DNA of 64,000 nt from Dallia pectoralis. Lineage: Eukaryota; Chordata; Actinopteri; Esociformes; Umbridae. Of this stretch, positions 26,761 through 45,669 are shown piece after piece. Location of the stretch: contig CM055736.1 in NCBI GenBank assembly GCA_029465975.1, forward strand, positions 11,168,705 through 11,232,704. Reading direction: 5' to 3'. The notes below the pieces were generated by a model, which had not been told where the DNA came from, did no database searches, and was given only the letters and a program-made list of their open reading frames with translations. Made by a program: the position numbers and the translations under genes. How positions within the stretch are numbered: position 1 is the stretch's first letter; each line of letters starts with the position of its first letter.

Positions 26761-29697
26761 CAGCAATGCATCAGACAGACCGACAGACTGACAGAAGAAT
26801 CAAGGCATTTCCACTTGACTGTCACAAATTAATTTGTTGGTACCATGCCATGCATTGCACAATCCTATGCTGACACAGTTTTGGTGTGAAATGATATAGT
26901 GTGTAAAGGGTTGTGGAATACTGCACCATATGGGTGATATTGTGAAAATGAGAACATTTGCAAAATAGGATATTTCATATTTTTATGGACATTTCTGCAT
27001 ATGTTTCATTTTCACCAAACAGAAAAACGTTGTTTAAATCACTACTTATCCAAGTTTATCAAGTAATTGAATTCCATGTTGCAATATCAATGAAAGTAAT
27101 GCATTTTATTTTTATGTGGTTGTTCTTCATTACATTAATATTCACTATGTGGTGGTGTAGTTAACTAACTAATATAATATAGTAAAATATTTGTTAATAA
27201 TAACTACATTAAACACAACACTTTTTTAAATTTGTCCTGCACAATTCCAAATAATTTAGACAATGACTTCAAATCACTAAAGCAATATTTTTTCCAAAAA
27301 CAATCATTTTATGTTAACCAACAATTGATACTTTAAAGTCTGCTACAGAATGGTAGCTTTTGAAGTCTGGTTATAGTGGCAAAGGTTCCACTGCTACCCG
27401 ACACTCCTGCAAGTTGAAGCTGTCCTTGTCCTCATCTCAGACTATGTTGGCTTTGCTTCGCTACTGCTGGTACTTGGGAAAAAAATATGGGAGCGTTTCT
27501 GGCCAGACACCATCATTCCACTCCCCACATCATCCCTTTGCACAAACTCTAGTTGTGAGTATAGGCAAAACCAATAATGTACATATCTGTGGCGTCAGGA
27601 AGTGGTGAAGAGCAGTTGCTGCCAATATTATAGGTGAAAATGATTATATAAATTACAAAATGTTCACTAATATTATAAAACTAAAAAAATGTACTGTTTA
27701 ATGTAAAAAAAAAATTGTAAGCTTTTATTGTTTAGGTGAAGAATGTCTAATGGTTCCTCCCTTCTCCAGACCCTAACCAAACACCAGATTTAACACTGGC
27801 GCCTGTTTTCCGGCACCTGCACCAAAACCCACAACCAGTTCGAGGTTCTAGCCACGTCACTGTTTCTTTCTCTCTGGCCGCAGCACCATCCCCCTCTACA
27901 AACTCCAAATACAGCCGCAGAAGCCTCTGAATGACCACCCCCACCCAGTTGCCACCAGCCAAGATCTCCAACCTTCCCCCAACCAACACAGGACCTAACA
28001 GACCACCTGATAAGACAAAGATTCAAGGATGGCAAAGGACATTCAAATTGCCTTTGAAAAATAAATGTTTCCCTTCTGGACATAGTGACTGTTTTATTTC
28101 AGTTATTCATCATATTCGTGCATCTTTGATTTTATAATTCGATACAGAAACATGTCCATTTGAATTTTGTAAAAAGAATACATAAACAGATGTTGTAAGA
28201 CATTATTTTACGTAATACTGTGGTCTCCAGCTCAGTGTACAGGTCACACCAGACCTGTGCAATGTCACAGTGACATGTAAAGTGAAATGCATCAATATTC
28301 AAACCCAAGGACCTTTTTACATGTCGCTGCAATTACAAAATGGGAGTGAAACAGCTTTTATTTGGGTTAAATCCATGTAAACATTTGAGGCATTTCAAGG
28401 ACAACCAAGCATGCCCAACCCATAGCAACGCCCTCCACATACTTCACAGATTGGGCGGCTTGTGGTGAATCTCAGTAAATGACTTTTATTTTCCACACTT
28501 ACCTTGCCAACAATCTGGTGGGTACATGTTAGTAATCTTCTTATCTGCCCAGAAAGCCTTTTACCCAAAACTCTGCTGCCTCTTTTAGGTACTTTTTTTT
28601 AGCAAACTGTAACTGTAACCTTTCACATTTTTCCCTTTATTTTATTATTGTTGAGCCCTCGCCTATAGAAAGCAAATTGAAATGTGATTCTCATACTACC
28701 ATTTGTATGTGTCCTTAAGTACTCCATGATATTTGGGAGATGACTCATGTAAAACTGTCAAGACATGCAAAAATGTATTCACAGAACCGTGCTGTTCTTA
28801 TTGAGTCAGGAGAATATAAAGCTTATAGGCGTGACTGAAAGTACTGTCACCCAAACACTTTATTACGAAAAGAAACCCGTTCTCCCAGAATACCGTAAAA
28901 ATGTATAAATGTAGTAAGTATAAATATTGACCTGTATTTTTTTAGGTGGGCAATGGATTACTTTTTTATTGTATTTACCAAATCTTTGTTTTTCCCCAAA
29001 AATAGAAATGGCCCAGACAACTTTATGGTTGAGTTTCAATAAATACTTTAATTTGAAAAGTGATTCTCTTTTACTTTGAGTGGAACTCATCTGTGGTGAG
29101 TTGCAGGTGCCTGAAATATGAAAACTTCAAACATGTATGACAGTTTCAACTTACAACATCTGACGCAACCTCAATTAATGAGAGTTGTATAATAAAAGAC
29201 CCAGGAGGACCCCACTGCTGAGAGTCCAGAAAATATCACTGCAATTTACTAAAACAAGACCTGAAATTAGCCCAATCCTTCTGGGACGATGTCCTATAAA
29301 CTGAAGAGACCAAATCACAGCGTTTTGCTAAAGCACGCCATCTGTAATATTAACAGTAAAAATATAAATTGATGAAACCAAATACACATTTTCTCAAACA
29401 ATTGTAGATTATCTAAATTGCAAGGCTGACAATACATTTTGCTACATGTTTAAAATGCTGGTTATGTGTATGGACTAGAATATTTCTGTAAAATATAAAT
29501 GTGCACAGACTTTACATATCACCTTGTAAGAAGATTCACACTCAATTATTTGAAGGATAGCTAGGCCATAAAGGAATGAAAAGAAGAGGCAAACTTGAGG
29601 CAACTTTGGTGAATTTGCAACGCATTGCAAGGCATGACAAGATATACATTATCAAGGCAAAAGTACACGCACAATTCTATTTCTGCATGCATTCTTT

Positions 29698-29846
29698 TGC
29701 AGAGTGAACGCAAACTGAATGAATGCAGAGTGAACATGGACTGAATGCAGTATGAACATGGAGTGAATGCAGAATGAATGCAGAGTGAACATGGAGTGAA
29801 TGCAGAATGAATGCAAAGCGAACATGGAGTGAATGCAGAATGGAAC
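29698..29846. repeat. About 22-bp minisatellite
   Basis: Repeated GAATGCAGAGTGAACATGGA and GAATGCAGAATGAATGCAGA units. The minus-strand open frame across it (HSAFTPCSLC repeats) is a by-product of the repeat. Confidence 0.85.
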
Positions 29847-30957
29847 GGCATGTGTATATTTTATTTTTTACATGTTTTACCATTTGCAGTATCTGTGCAC
29901 TGAGTAACCTATTTTTTAACCTGGGCCAAGTTGAAATTAGATTATTATTATCTAAACAAACTTATTTCAATTTGAAGTAAAAGTGGTAGCTTGGTAAACA
30001 ATACTTGGTAATTAAGTAGTTTCGAGTAGTGCATGATAAAGGCTAAATAAATTGGATTCGCTGAGCTGTGACACCGATATTAACATTATCTTAAGACGGT
30101 GCCCGGAAACCCAGACAAAATGTTAACACGTTGTAAGTGAGATGGGAAGTTCAACACCTCATGAAGGTGAGATGTAGAGTTCGGTCAACAGCACGTCTAC
30201 ATTAATAGCAGAACGCACGCACTTACATCCTTAATGGCGGCGGACTAAAGTCACTCGTATCCCAAGAAGCGATCATCTTTTCAAGCCGTTTAACTTTACA
30301 AGCCAACTAAACCATATCCTGCGTCTCACTAATTAGCATTTAAAGTTTGCTGGGCACTAACAACTCACAGTTGAAAGTGGGGTTGCAGTGGTGTGTCATG
30401 ACAGTGTTTATTGCGGTTTTCTTACAGGGGAACAATCACAATTATAATCCATGTGAAAAGTCCCAACTTGCTAAATCGTTTGTTTAAAAGACAAGAAAGC
30501 AGTAAAGTCACTGACAAATAGAAAGTTGCAACATTTGCATCATTATTCCAAAAAGCCTTGTGTGTGCAATATTTGTTTGTACCAGCATCACAGTGAAATT
30601 GAACTCACTAAACATATACATACATTAATATACATACATATGTGTGTGAGTGTACACACACACACATATATATAAATAGGCTATATATGATACTACCAAA
30701 ACAATAAAAAGTTAGAATACACACTATATGTAACAACTATACAGGGCAAATATACAGAACACATATAGTCCTATGACCTATAGGAGCATTGACGCATGTT
30801 CGGTTAAGTTTGAAATGGGAGAGTCCTGGTGACAACATGCATTCCATAGAAGGGTTTATTTGCTAGTTGAAGAATGCAGTCAAGTATTCAGCTGTAGAAT
30901 TGAGGAGATTCTGCAGCTGTAAGATTACGTTTAGTAAAACATTCTACAGTACATCCC

Positions 30958-31052
30958 TGCGGCTTAGTTAGTACAGAACGGCACCACAATTCTGGGTTCA
31001 GGGCCCAGATCTAAAAAGTATGTAATGTTGCTCTGGATAACCGCATCTGCTA
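30958..31052 (+). mobile_element. tRNA-derived SINE (degenerate)
   Basis: A tRNA-like head with TTAGTTAGTACAG (weak A box) and CTGGGTTCAGGGCCC (B box), followed by a body with TTGCTCTGGATAACCGCATC, the decayed form of a tail common in fish SINEs. It lies in the pfkfb3-rbm17 interval. Confidence 0.55.
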
Positions 31053-31975
31053 TCGGCTGAGCATACAGAAATGGGATCTGCGACCACGCCAGACCTAAAA
31101 CTATATTGTTTGAGACTTGCGTAAAATAGCTGCATTATTTGGCATTTTGTCATGCACCTCTTTGGGGCTACAGTCTATTGCATTCCTCTGTGGGAAAACA
31201 AGGCTGTGACCCTGTAGTGTGAAAAGGGACAGGAGACTTCGGATGCCTCCTCATGAAGACATATTTGGTCGTCTGTCTGTGATGTGTCAGCAACTTACCC
31301 GAAGGGTGTTGATTCCATGCCCTTTGGTGGACAAAGTGAGGCGATCAACCAGTAGACATTGCGACCTGGCTTTCTTAGGAACAAAATAAACCGTTGACCA
31401 CCTTAAGAGGCAACCTGATATCAGCGATGAAACGAGCGTTAGCTGGATTGTCTACAAGAGTATTTAATCACCATTTTCCATTTGGAACTAACATTTCTCT
31501 GCATAACCCTCAAGCCCGCATAGACATTACAAGTTACCTTAATTTCCCTGGCATATTGGAATATCTGAATGATTTGCCCTTCTACAACACCTCTATGACA
31601 TCTCCGTTTTATGTAAGTTCTGAATGAGGCTGTTCCTCCGCCATATAACTACCCCAGTAACCCTTAACCGTGCTTGGCTATGTAAAGACAAAAAAGCGTG
31701 TGGGTCTGGTCCCCAGGGGAGCCTGTGTCAGATACGACAGAAAAACTGGGATTATTAAACCACACTTTGACCTAGAACATAAAGCAAGTGAATAGAACTA
31801 AAGAATTTATATTATTATTGTGAGTTCAGGCAGTTTAGGACACTGACTCTTATCCAGATGCAGACTGCTGAAGCATTGATTCAGTTCTGGCATGGAGCTC
31901 TCATCTAAACCACTTTTTTTTCCATTTTTTGACTGCCTCTATCCGATGAATTAAAACACAGGTAAAATAAAGACA

Positions 31976-31981
31976 TTTATT
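31976..31981 (-). terminator. Probable polyadenylation signal of rbm17
   Basis: AATAAA on the minus strand about 265 nt after the rbm17 stop codon, followed by a U-rich stretch. This gives a 3'UTR of normal size. Confidence 0.6.
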
Positions 31982-32244
31982 TTCAATTTTCACACACAGG
32001 TGAACACATATCAGGACATACCAAGGTAATAGGTCATTTCCTCACATGAGATTTCTCTGCTGGCAAAACGGAAATTGCATCTGATACTCTACTAAATACA
32101 GAGACTGCTTCAGTTGAGAGTATAAATATTTGGGCTATATACAGGACACAAAAAGCTACCGGAGGTGACACACAAGTTTGTGTGTGTGTTAGGGAATTTT
32201 TCCATTTCTTATGGTAAGGACGAAAAAGGACAAATGTGTCTCTC

Positions 32245-37349
<5,105 letters not shown>

Positions 37350-37354
37350 GGTTC

Positions 37355-38106
37355 TCTGAAATGAACACACACCTGAAAACAGACTTTATAGGTGTAATTA
37401 TTAACATGCATGTCTTCCACTATCATTTGGAAAGGATTATAACGAGTGCACAAACAAGTCGCAGAATATATCCTGGGTGTATCGTCTCACTCCAGTAGAT
37501 GTTTAACGTAGTTAGCTAGCTAGTATCTACATAGGTGGCTAGCTAGCTCAGCCGTCGCTATTATGTCCCAAGGCAGGACGCATTCACTATATTTCCTACA
37601 GAGACAAAGCCATTCCGACAAATAATATGTACATACTAACCTGATAAACCTAACGTTGTTGGGCAAATGAAACGTTGTAATGTGTGAGTGTGTCGCGTTT
37701 TAGCAACCGATAATAAAAGTCCCTCCTAGTAGCATATAGAAACGACAACACAAGCAACGTGATAATGAACGGTAAACTAGCGACCCGGTTTACCTCTGCT
37801 GCCACCTGGCGGTGGGAGGACCGTACAACATAAAACACTCTCAAATGACCGCGAGATGGAGGTATACAGCGTATTTGTAATTGCATTCACTATTGAGCTT
37901 GATCTAATCAAGTAACGCAGCAAGCAAGGCGGAGCTGCAGATTGTGAAAGTGGTAACGCAGCTACAAAATGCACGAAAGCTATGTCAGAGTGCAGAGTAC
38001 ATCAAGATTTTGGCATATTAATTTCCTGTCCAGGCTCAGTTCATCAAGAAACTACAGTGGGGATTTGGGGGAGAGCCCGTGATATAATACCTATATATAT
38101 ACGGTC
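37355..38106. promoter_or_regulatory. Divergent rbm17 / il15ra promoter region
   Basis: rbm17 (minus) and the sushi receptor gene (plus) are head-to-head with start codons about 760 bp apart. The interval contains the probable non-coding rbm17 first exon (donor GTTAGT at 37640-37635 on the minus strand) and no other reading frame I trust. No clear TATA box at a suitable distance was seen for either gene. Confidence 0.4.
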
Positions 38107-41100
38107 ATGCGGCTGCGTCTTTTTTCCCTCCTGCTTATCACCGAAATCACTCATGTCAGCACTGGAAGCGCAGGTTTGTAATTTTAGTCGATATGGCTGG
38201 AGCTGGTCGATATGGCTGAAGCTGCTCGTATTATGGTAACAAACAGCTAATTTGCATAGCTAATTCGTGTCTCATCACTCAGAAGTGTGTTCAACTCTAC
38301 CGCCGACTCCACGTTTCGCCAAACCTCTGAATATCACGAATGTTGGTGAAAATATGACACGGCGATACTCCTGTACCAGTGGCTATGTGAGGAAGGCAGG
38401 AACCTCCAGTCTCATCAGGTGCATACGGAATAAACAAATGAACCTCCAGTGGAGCGAACCACAACTGGAATGTATACGTAAGTAGTCCCAAAGTCCTATA
38501 AGTATTCAGACCTTATTTAACACCTTTTGATTTAAATTTGATTAGAACATTTTCCTCATCAATCTAAACACAATGGCCCATAATGACAGAGCAAAACATG
38601 TGTTTTAAAAAATGTTTACAAGTTGCAATTTTATATAACAAGAAATCACAAAAACAAGCAGTGAGGTTGAAGGAATTGTCCACAGACCTCGGATGTGAGA
38701 ACCTCATAGAAGGACAAACATCTCTGCAGCAATCCATCAATCACTCTTCAGCAAAAGGCACATGGCCGCTCGCTTGCTTGAAGTAGGCCAAATGGCACCT
38801 AACAGACTTGACAAAGCAAGAAACAAGATAGGTTTGCTTAAACCAATTTTGAACTATTTTACTTGAATACCAACCATCATGTCTGGAGGAAACCAGGCAC
38901 AGTTTTTCATTGAGCCAATACCATCGCTATGTGTTGCAAAGTGGTGGCAGCGTAATGGTGTGTGAATGTTTTTCAGCGACTAGAAGACTGGCCAGGATTG
39001 AATGAAAATGTACTAAAGTAAAGTCTAGGTCCTTGATGAATACTTGCTCTAGAGCAAGGGGGAAAATTGCCGCACATGCTTTTCGGATATCTCAAGAAAT
39101 ATTTGATTGAGTTCAAGTCTGGGTTGAGCAATGTTCCCCATCCAACATGATGGATCTTCAGAAGATCAGCAGAGAAGCATGTGAGAAACTCCCGCAACAT
39201 GTAAGCTTGTAGAGGCATAGCCAAGAAGACTAGAGCCTGTAATCACTGCAAAAATGTGCTTGAACAAATTACTGAGTGAAGGGGTCTGAAGACCCATACA
39301 GGTCAACTTCCAAAGTCAAATTCTATGACATGGCTATTTGTGCAGTTTTTGCAATTAAAGTGATTCATATTTTGACAACCAAACCTATAATATCAAAGTA
39401 TTCCCATTATGCAGAATGTACACTTTTGAAAGGTAAGCAGTAAGAGATATAATACAAATGTGTGTGTACTGTTTGGTAATTTCTCTGATCACATATTTGC
39501 AGGTGATCCAAAGAGTGAATTCCTAAAAGAACGTGAGTTATTCGCCAGCTCATTAATAATGCTTTTATAATGAAATTAATTTATGACAAAAAAGAAGCAA
39601 ACCAATGGATATTACCTGTTCATTAAATTATAATTAAAAAAAACTGGTTTATAATAGCAAATAGGCAATAAGGCACCTTAGGGGTTTGTATGGCAATAAA
39701 ACAAGGCAAAAAAGGGGTGTACCATGATAGCGTGATACTGTAGCCATAAGCTGACACTGAATGCTAATACATTGAAAGCAATGGTTACGTAGTACCTTAA
39801 ATGGTCAACAACCAACCCTCATGTGCCATACTGCTTATTCTATTTTAAGATTAAGTCACTGCTCAGTTCCTGCTCCACCACAACGTTTCCTCTAGACCCT
39901 TCTTTTTTTTCTGCCCTATGACGTACTTTCTTTGGTTAAGCAATTAGAGGGACCCACGGATGTGTGGAACAGGCTACACATTACCAGTAGACCCAATCAA
40001 GCATTAATCAGTCAATGTGCCGTCTGTTTCAACTAGGGGTGCACAATGATCCTGCCTGTGATTCAAGACGTTTGTGTCCCTCTCCAAAGCCTGTGAAGGC
40101 CTTCGTATTTATTGATCGATTGTGTTTTGACCGTTGCAGATTGACCATTTCCCCTCGTCTGTCTCCTAACAGCTTCAACCGCCCACAAGACCACCACGCC
40201 ATACTTCTCAGGGTCTCTAAGTGTCAGCCCAAACCCAACACCAACAGATCCGCTAACCTATCAAACAACAGGTATGTACACATTATCATACATTCACTTT
40301 CCCCTCTGTGCATGTTAATGATTAATGTCCCAAGTGCCTCCGAGAAGTTTAGACAAGCCGGTTAATAACGTTACTTTGACCCCTTAAACCTAGATCCCGT
40401 CACGGAGACCACGCCGAATGTTGCTCCTGTTACAGCGACAACCACTGCCGTTGATGACATCACATCAGTGCCAGTAGATACTACGTCCAGCGCACCGACC
40501 ACCATCCCTATGACGTCTGTTTCCCCGTCAGAGAATCCAGTTGTTTCCCAACCAAGCCCACAAGGTGACCCAGTTAATTCAGCCTTCCAAATACTACGAA
40601 TGTATCTGAATTCTACCATATATACTGTATAGGTATATAGATTTTTTGTGATTGCATGTAAAAACCTATACTGTAGGTTCCTGCTAGTTAGACAATGCTA
40701 GTAATTAGACAAACTGACTGTTGATCACTTCCACTGATCTGGCCCTGACCAACAGGCAATTCCCCAAAGCATTTCCTGCTCTCACCCCTGCACTTGCTAA
40801 TTTGATCACTTTCATTCTCAGGTTTCAGCATTGAGAAGTCCATTTCTTTAGGTCAGTACCCGACAGAGATCATATACAGTGAAATTAAGTAGACCTGGAC
40901 TGTTGTCCTACCATATTTGACCACATTGATATCTGGTTTAAATTCCAGGCACATTCACTTTCCACACATTTTTTTGTGTGATTGGGTACATTTTGCCATC
41001 CTTCTATAAATGTCACTGACATTTTACTTTCTGTCTGAACATAATGTACAAATAAAAAACACACATTTCCAGAGGGACAGTTCTAGGCATGAGCTTATCA

Positions 41101-41380
41101 GAAAGTGAGTCTTTTGTACTGATGCTTTATTTTTGGCACGTATAGGCAGTGTGCTGCTAATCATGTTGATCTTAACGGTAATCGCAATGCTGATTTGGAG
41201 AAAGAAACGGTAAGATACTGCCCAACATGTATAATCTCTCATCTAGAGGAGCAGGTTTTATCCTGAACACTTTCTCTCCGATGTGGCAGGTTGAAGCGCC
41301 ATACATTGTCTCCGAAACCGGAGGAGCAGAGGATGATGACCGTCAACGGTACAAATTCTACCATGGGAGCGACACCTTGA
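38107..41380 (+). CDS. il15ra: Interleukin-15 receptor alpha-like, single sushi domain
   Basis: Type I membrane protein expected to bind IL-15-family cytokine through its sushi (CCP) domain and present it in trans. Exons: 38107-38173, 38283-38477, 39503-39532, 40173-40271, 40394-40564, 40822-40851, 41146-41209, 41290-41380; phases close, giving 248 residues. Seen: a hydrophobic signal peptide (residues 1 to about 22); one sushi domain with Cys25, 53, 69 and 86; the IL15RA-type stretch RKAGTSSL and a CIRD junction; two N-glycosylation sequons in the domain (NIT, NMT); a Ser/Thr/Pro-rich mucin-like stalk; a transmembrane helix at about 199-215; and a short tail starting RKKR. The sushi exon is phase 1-1. 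Teleost orthologues have been called IL-15Ra or CD25-like. The single domain and the KAGTSSL motif favour IL15RA. A Tc1-like remnant fills most of intron 2. Confidence 0.88.
38495..39301 (+). mobile_element. Decayed Tc1/mariner-like transposon
   Basis: Starts about 20 bp after the donor of il15ra exon 2. The left end contains AGTATTCAGACC and the right end GTGAAGGGGTCTGAAG, the inverted-terminal pattern of a Tc1-like family widespread in salmonid-type genomes (from memory). Inside, on the plus strand, are shreds of transposase such as RLKELSTDL, with many stops and deletions. It is not functional. Exact ends are approximate. Confidence 0.7.
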
Positions 41381-41457
41381 TGTATTCTGGTGCTATAGCA
41401 TTTACCCCACATGACATGAATTGTGTATGTGGTTTCTTTTATGTGTGTGTATGTATT

Positions 41458-41501
<44 letters not shown>

Positions 41502-42671
41502 CACACACATATGTGGTTTAAAAATGTCAAATCTGTGAAATTAAACTATTCCTTGTAACAACACCTTATAAACACAAATTCCCCTTGTGTGTCTCTATTG
41601 TTGCTGTATCCTTTGACATATTACCAAACTTAGCAACCTAATTGTATACGAGAAATGGAAAAATGGTTTTGTTACGACTTTTCTACATGTGTGATGACAT
41701 TGCCATAACCCCTGTATTCCAGACAGAGTCCAAGCACATTGAGTGTAAATACTCTTAATTCACTGGTAAACTGAGTCAGGCCCAATGTATAAGCAGATGT
41801 ATAGAGAAATACATGTTTTCTTCCGCCTTCATTTGTCCTGTATGGGTAGTTTTTCCTACATCCATATATTTTGACACTTACCTGTTCTCAGACACAAGTA
41901 AAAGAGAGAGAAAACATTTCCTTTGATCACATATATTACAACAGTCACCAAAACCATTTTGACGATTATACTTCCTTTGTTTAAGAATATATTTTATGGT
42001 CCTTCGTGGATCTGGTTCACAACCCATATAAAACTGTTGTGCTACTCTTCACAGATACATCTAAATGTCAGCTGCCAGATGCTACGACAGACAAGACAAT
42101 CATTATTGAGTAGACTCATTTTACTCTCAGCAGAAATAGCATTGTGTTATTTCGAGTGCAGCCAGTCTACTCATTCACAGCTGCCGCTTTGTAGAGTAAA
42201 GGAGGGACATACCACAAGCAGCTGTGGATGTTTAAGTACTGTTGATGTTTGTGCAGTTTGACATTGTAAGTCTGTGTGGCGGGAATTGTGGCTGGACAAT
42301 AAGTTCTCTGTCAGAGAACAAGAATTAGTTGGTCAATCAAGATGCTTACATCTGCATGTTTTTTATGCAGCTGATATCACTTAACTTTTGTTTAAAACCA
42401 CAACATCAAGTCAATACAAATCTGTTATCTTAGAATTCTTCAGGTCAGTTATGATTTTTGAAAAAAAGACACTTAAAAAAAATTACCTGCACGCCACAGA
42501 ACAGAACCACAGAGAAAAATAAAACGCGTAAATAAAACATGTTAATACAACTACTAAAACATGATATTGCACAAGTCACGACAATGACATCCGGATCCAA
42601 TGAACAGACAACCCACAGGGAATCCCAGTGTTCAAGGTCCCAACTCCCCCATCTGTGTGTGTGCGCGGACC
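41381..42671. other. Interval between il15ra and fbh1 3' ends
   Basis: The two genes converge here, so it must hold both 3'UTRs. I found no AATAAA placed convincingly for either gene. Confidence 0.5.
41463..41510. repeat. (GT)n/(TA)n microsatellite
   Basis: GT tract followed by TATATATACACACACATAT, a small palindromic AT/GT block, just downstream of the il15ra stop codon and so probably in its 3'UTR. Confidence 0.85.
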
Positions 42672-45638
42672 TCAGAAGAGAGCCATCAGCAAGGCGTGGT
42701 TTATGGGCAGCTCGAGGCGCTGCAGTGTTACCGGCAGGACCTGGAGCGATCCAGGGGGAGCAAGGAGGCTGGCTGTGGGGCCGACGCGCTGTAGTACACA
42801 GGCCCCGCACATAGGGCCTCCATTATCCCAACTGTCAATCTGCAACAGAGACGGTCAGGTTAGGAACAAAGGAGCACGGGCGAAGCACTCAACACAATCC
42901 GCTGTACTGAATAAGCCCCCGCTACCGACTACGCTCCACGCGTAACCGCGGCCGGTCGAAAACCATGCTACCGACACTCGTTCTCTGAACGGTCTGTTCA
43001 AACGTGTAATAATAAGAGGAGGAGCCCAGACCAGTCTGACACGACTCACGTATTTAAATGGCAGCTTGCACATGGCGAGGGGCCAATCAGTCGTGATGTG
43101 GTTCTGACACTCCCTCACAGAGCAGACGGGGGGCTGGCCTTCTGTCAGCAGGGCTTGGGTCAACTCAGTTCTTAGGAAGTACTCCTGGGGACCGACAGAA
43201 AGAAACAAGTCCAAAGTTGTTCATGGGACGAGGCACGTGGGTAGTAAATGCTGCGACTAAACATCTGGCAACAATTATTGGATAATAAAAGTCCAGGCAG
43301 TTCACTGTTAATTCATCGGGGACACATTTTAGAAAAGCAACTACTCCAAATCATGACATCATTGTCCCCGGGAAGGATGTACACACCATACCCACAACTT
43401 CCTGCTTACACGTTCACTGAGTGCACGCATGAAAAAAAAACATAGCAGAGATCCAGCAAGGTAATCAGACAATTTTAGGTTTAAATGGAGACATTAGTGA
43501 CCCTAATCAGACTGCTGTGGTGGAAACTATTTATCACTTTCATAGTCTTAAAGTTAAGATTCAAGAGACAACATTTATCTTCCACAGTTAAATTAATTAT
43601 CTTACAGACCATTATGTCTCCTATGAGATGGAGAAATCCACATCCAGTCTCTTTGACCAGACATGAACCTCTAACCAGATCTAATAGTTGGTCTGTGTTG
43701 GTCAGTATTATACAGGTAGACAGTTGGTCAGTTTCACAATCAGTCACCCACTCTGGTCCATTATCTCCACCTTCCTCTCACATTCCTTTCTCCGAGCCCT
43801 TTGGCTTAGACAACAAAAATAAGACATTTTAACTGCAACACCCTACATGAGTTACTCCTTCAATCCTGAGAACTAACGTATCTCCAAGATTATCCAACCA
43901 TTCCTTACTCAGTGATCGAAAATAATCCATAACACTGCCCAGCAAAATTCCTGCAGGATCCTGCTTGACATGGTATTTCAACGGCGTGAGCGAACAGGAA
44001 CAGTGCCAGCTTTCTGGGCCCTGGGCGGCATTTCAAAGGGGCTGTAATTCAAGAAAACCTGTCAGTACCTGGTAGGGACACCATTTGCCTCACGCAGCTT
44101 AAATCTCCTTTGGCATAGAGTTGATTGGGTTGTTGACTGGGAAATATGAACCCTCGCCTCTTCAGTGGCCATTTGTGACAGGCAGTTCGCCAACTGCTCT
44201 TTTTGCCGACTTGAGAGTAACAAGGCCTTCATTGACTATTCATTGATCATTTGAATCACCATCCGGTCGACGTTACCGCAGCATTGGTACACGCACTTCC
44301 AGACTAATGAACAGTTTCTACCCTCAGACCATTAGGCTCCTCAACCAGCAACACTGATTTACTATCCATGTATCCACTACTGGCACTAGATCACTTTTAT
44401 TGCAGTATTTAAGGTTTGCATACTGTCCATATTCACTTCATTAAGTATATTTTGTAACTAGTATATTCACTACTGGTATCCACTACTGGCACTAGATCAC
44501 TTTTATTGCAGTATTTAAGGTTTGCATACTGACCATATTCTCACTTCATTAGGTATATTTTGTAGCTATGTATATTTTGTATATTGTTGTAATTCTGTTT
44601 TTATTTTTAGAACTACGTAGTTGTTGCTTGCCATGTCACAAGAATGTCATTGTGCAGTTTGATGCAGTCCTTCTGTACACATGACAATAAAATACTTTGA
44701 CAGCAGAGTCTTTCTGCAACATGATTACTAACAGGATCATTGTAGGTAATCCAGCTGAGCATCTGTTTCCCATACAGCCATACTGCAGCAGCAAAAAAAA
44801 AAAACACGTTTAGAAGTGATAATTGGATGCAGAGTTCAATAGTAAATGGAGTGAGTTGGTTGTTGATTGTGAGAATAGACACAGACTCTTAGAAGTAAAG
44901 CCCAGAGCCTCTGCATAAACTAATAAAAAGCCACTGACAAACTGTCGTTGATAAAATGCAAATGTGTAAGGAATTAAATCAATGGTACCTGGAATTTATA
45001 GTGCGTTTAAAAGACCCACAGTGAATATTATTTTCTCTAACATTTCTCTGCCTCCAATGCCAGTGGAGATACTGACCAGTTGACTACCGGTACATGTTTA
45101 TGTGCATTTGCACTTGCTTCACAACCGTCGACCACATGTGACCGTATCACTGGTAAGTCCCTCACCTGTGGGGGTTGTACCGCTCCACTTGACCAGCTGA
45201 CCGTCTCAGGGGCCCACATTTGTGCACCCTTCTCACCAGGGTCAAGACTTGACAGTTTGTCAAAGACGTCAAAAGGACAAACGCCACAGATCATAATAAC
45301 AGCCGGATCATGTCTATGCGTAACGCATGAGGTAGGACCAAATACATTGATTTATAATAACTTACATTGAAACAGTCACTAATGAAACACACTAAAACAA
45401 ACAGAAGTACTGCCAAATACTAGGTCTACAATAAGCACAGATACGCAAATCAAAACATCTGCTGTCAAAATGCAATGCGTTTGCATTGACAGATATGTCC
45501 TGTGGATATATTGGGAGGTAATAAGAGTGCAGGATGGTCATCTGGAACGGCTGTTAAGCATTTGCATTTGTTCCATGCTGCTCTTTCTTCAGTATAGTTC
45601 AAAAGAGCCCTTTGAATTAGAAACAGACACACACGCAC

Positions 45639-45669
<31 letters not shown>

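Larger units (their letters stand above)
26761..31975. other. Intergenic interval pfkfb3-rbm17
   Basis: Mostly AT-rich unique sequence. It holds the SINE at 30958-31052, the repeat at 29698-29846 and the weak plus-strand two-exon candidate at about 27373-28070 described in the findings. Confidence 0.5.

Noticed and set aside
31394..31627. 77-codon plus frame
   Set aside because: No known motif, no promoter or poly(A) signal placed for it.
45037..45370. Opposed 85- and 96-codon frames in an fbh1 intron
   Set aside because: Neither is recognisable; overlapping frames on both strands suggest chance.
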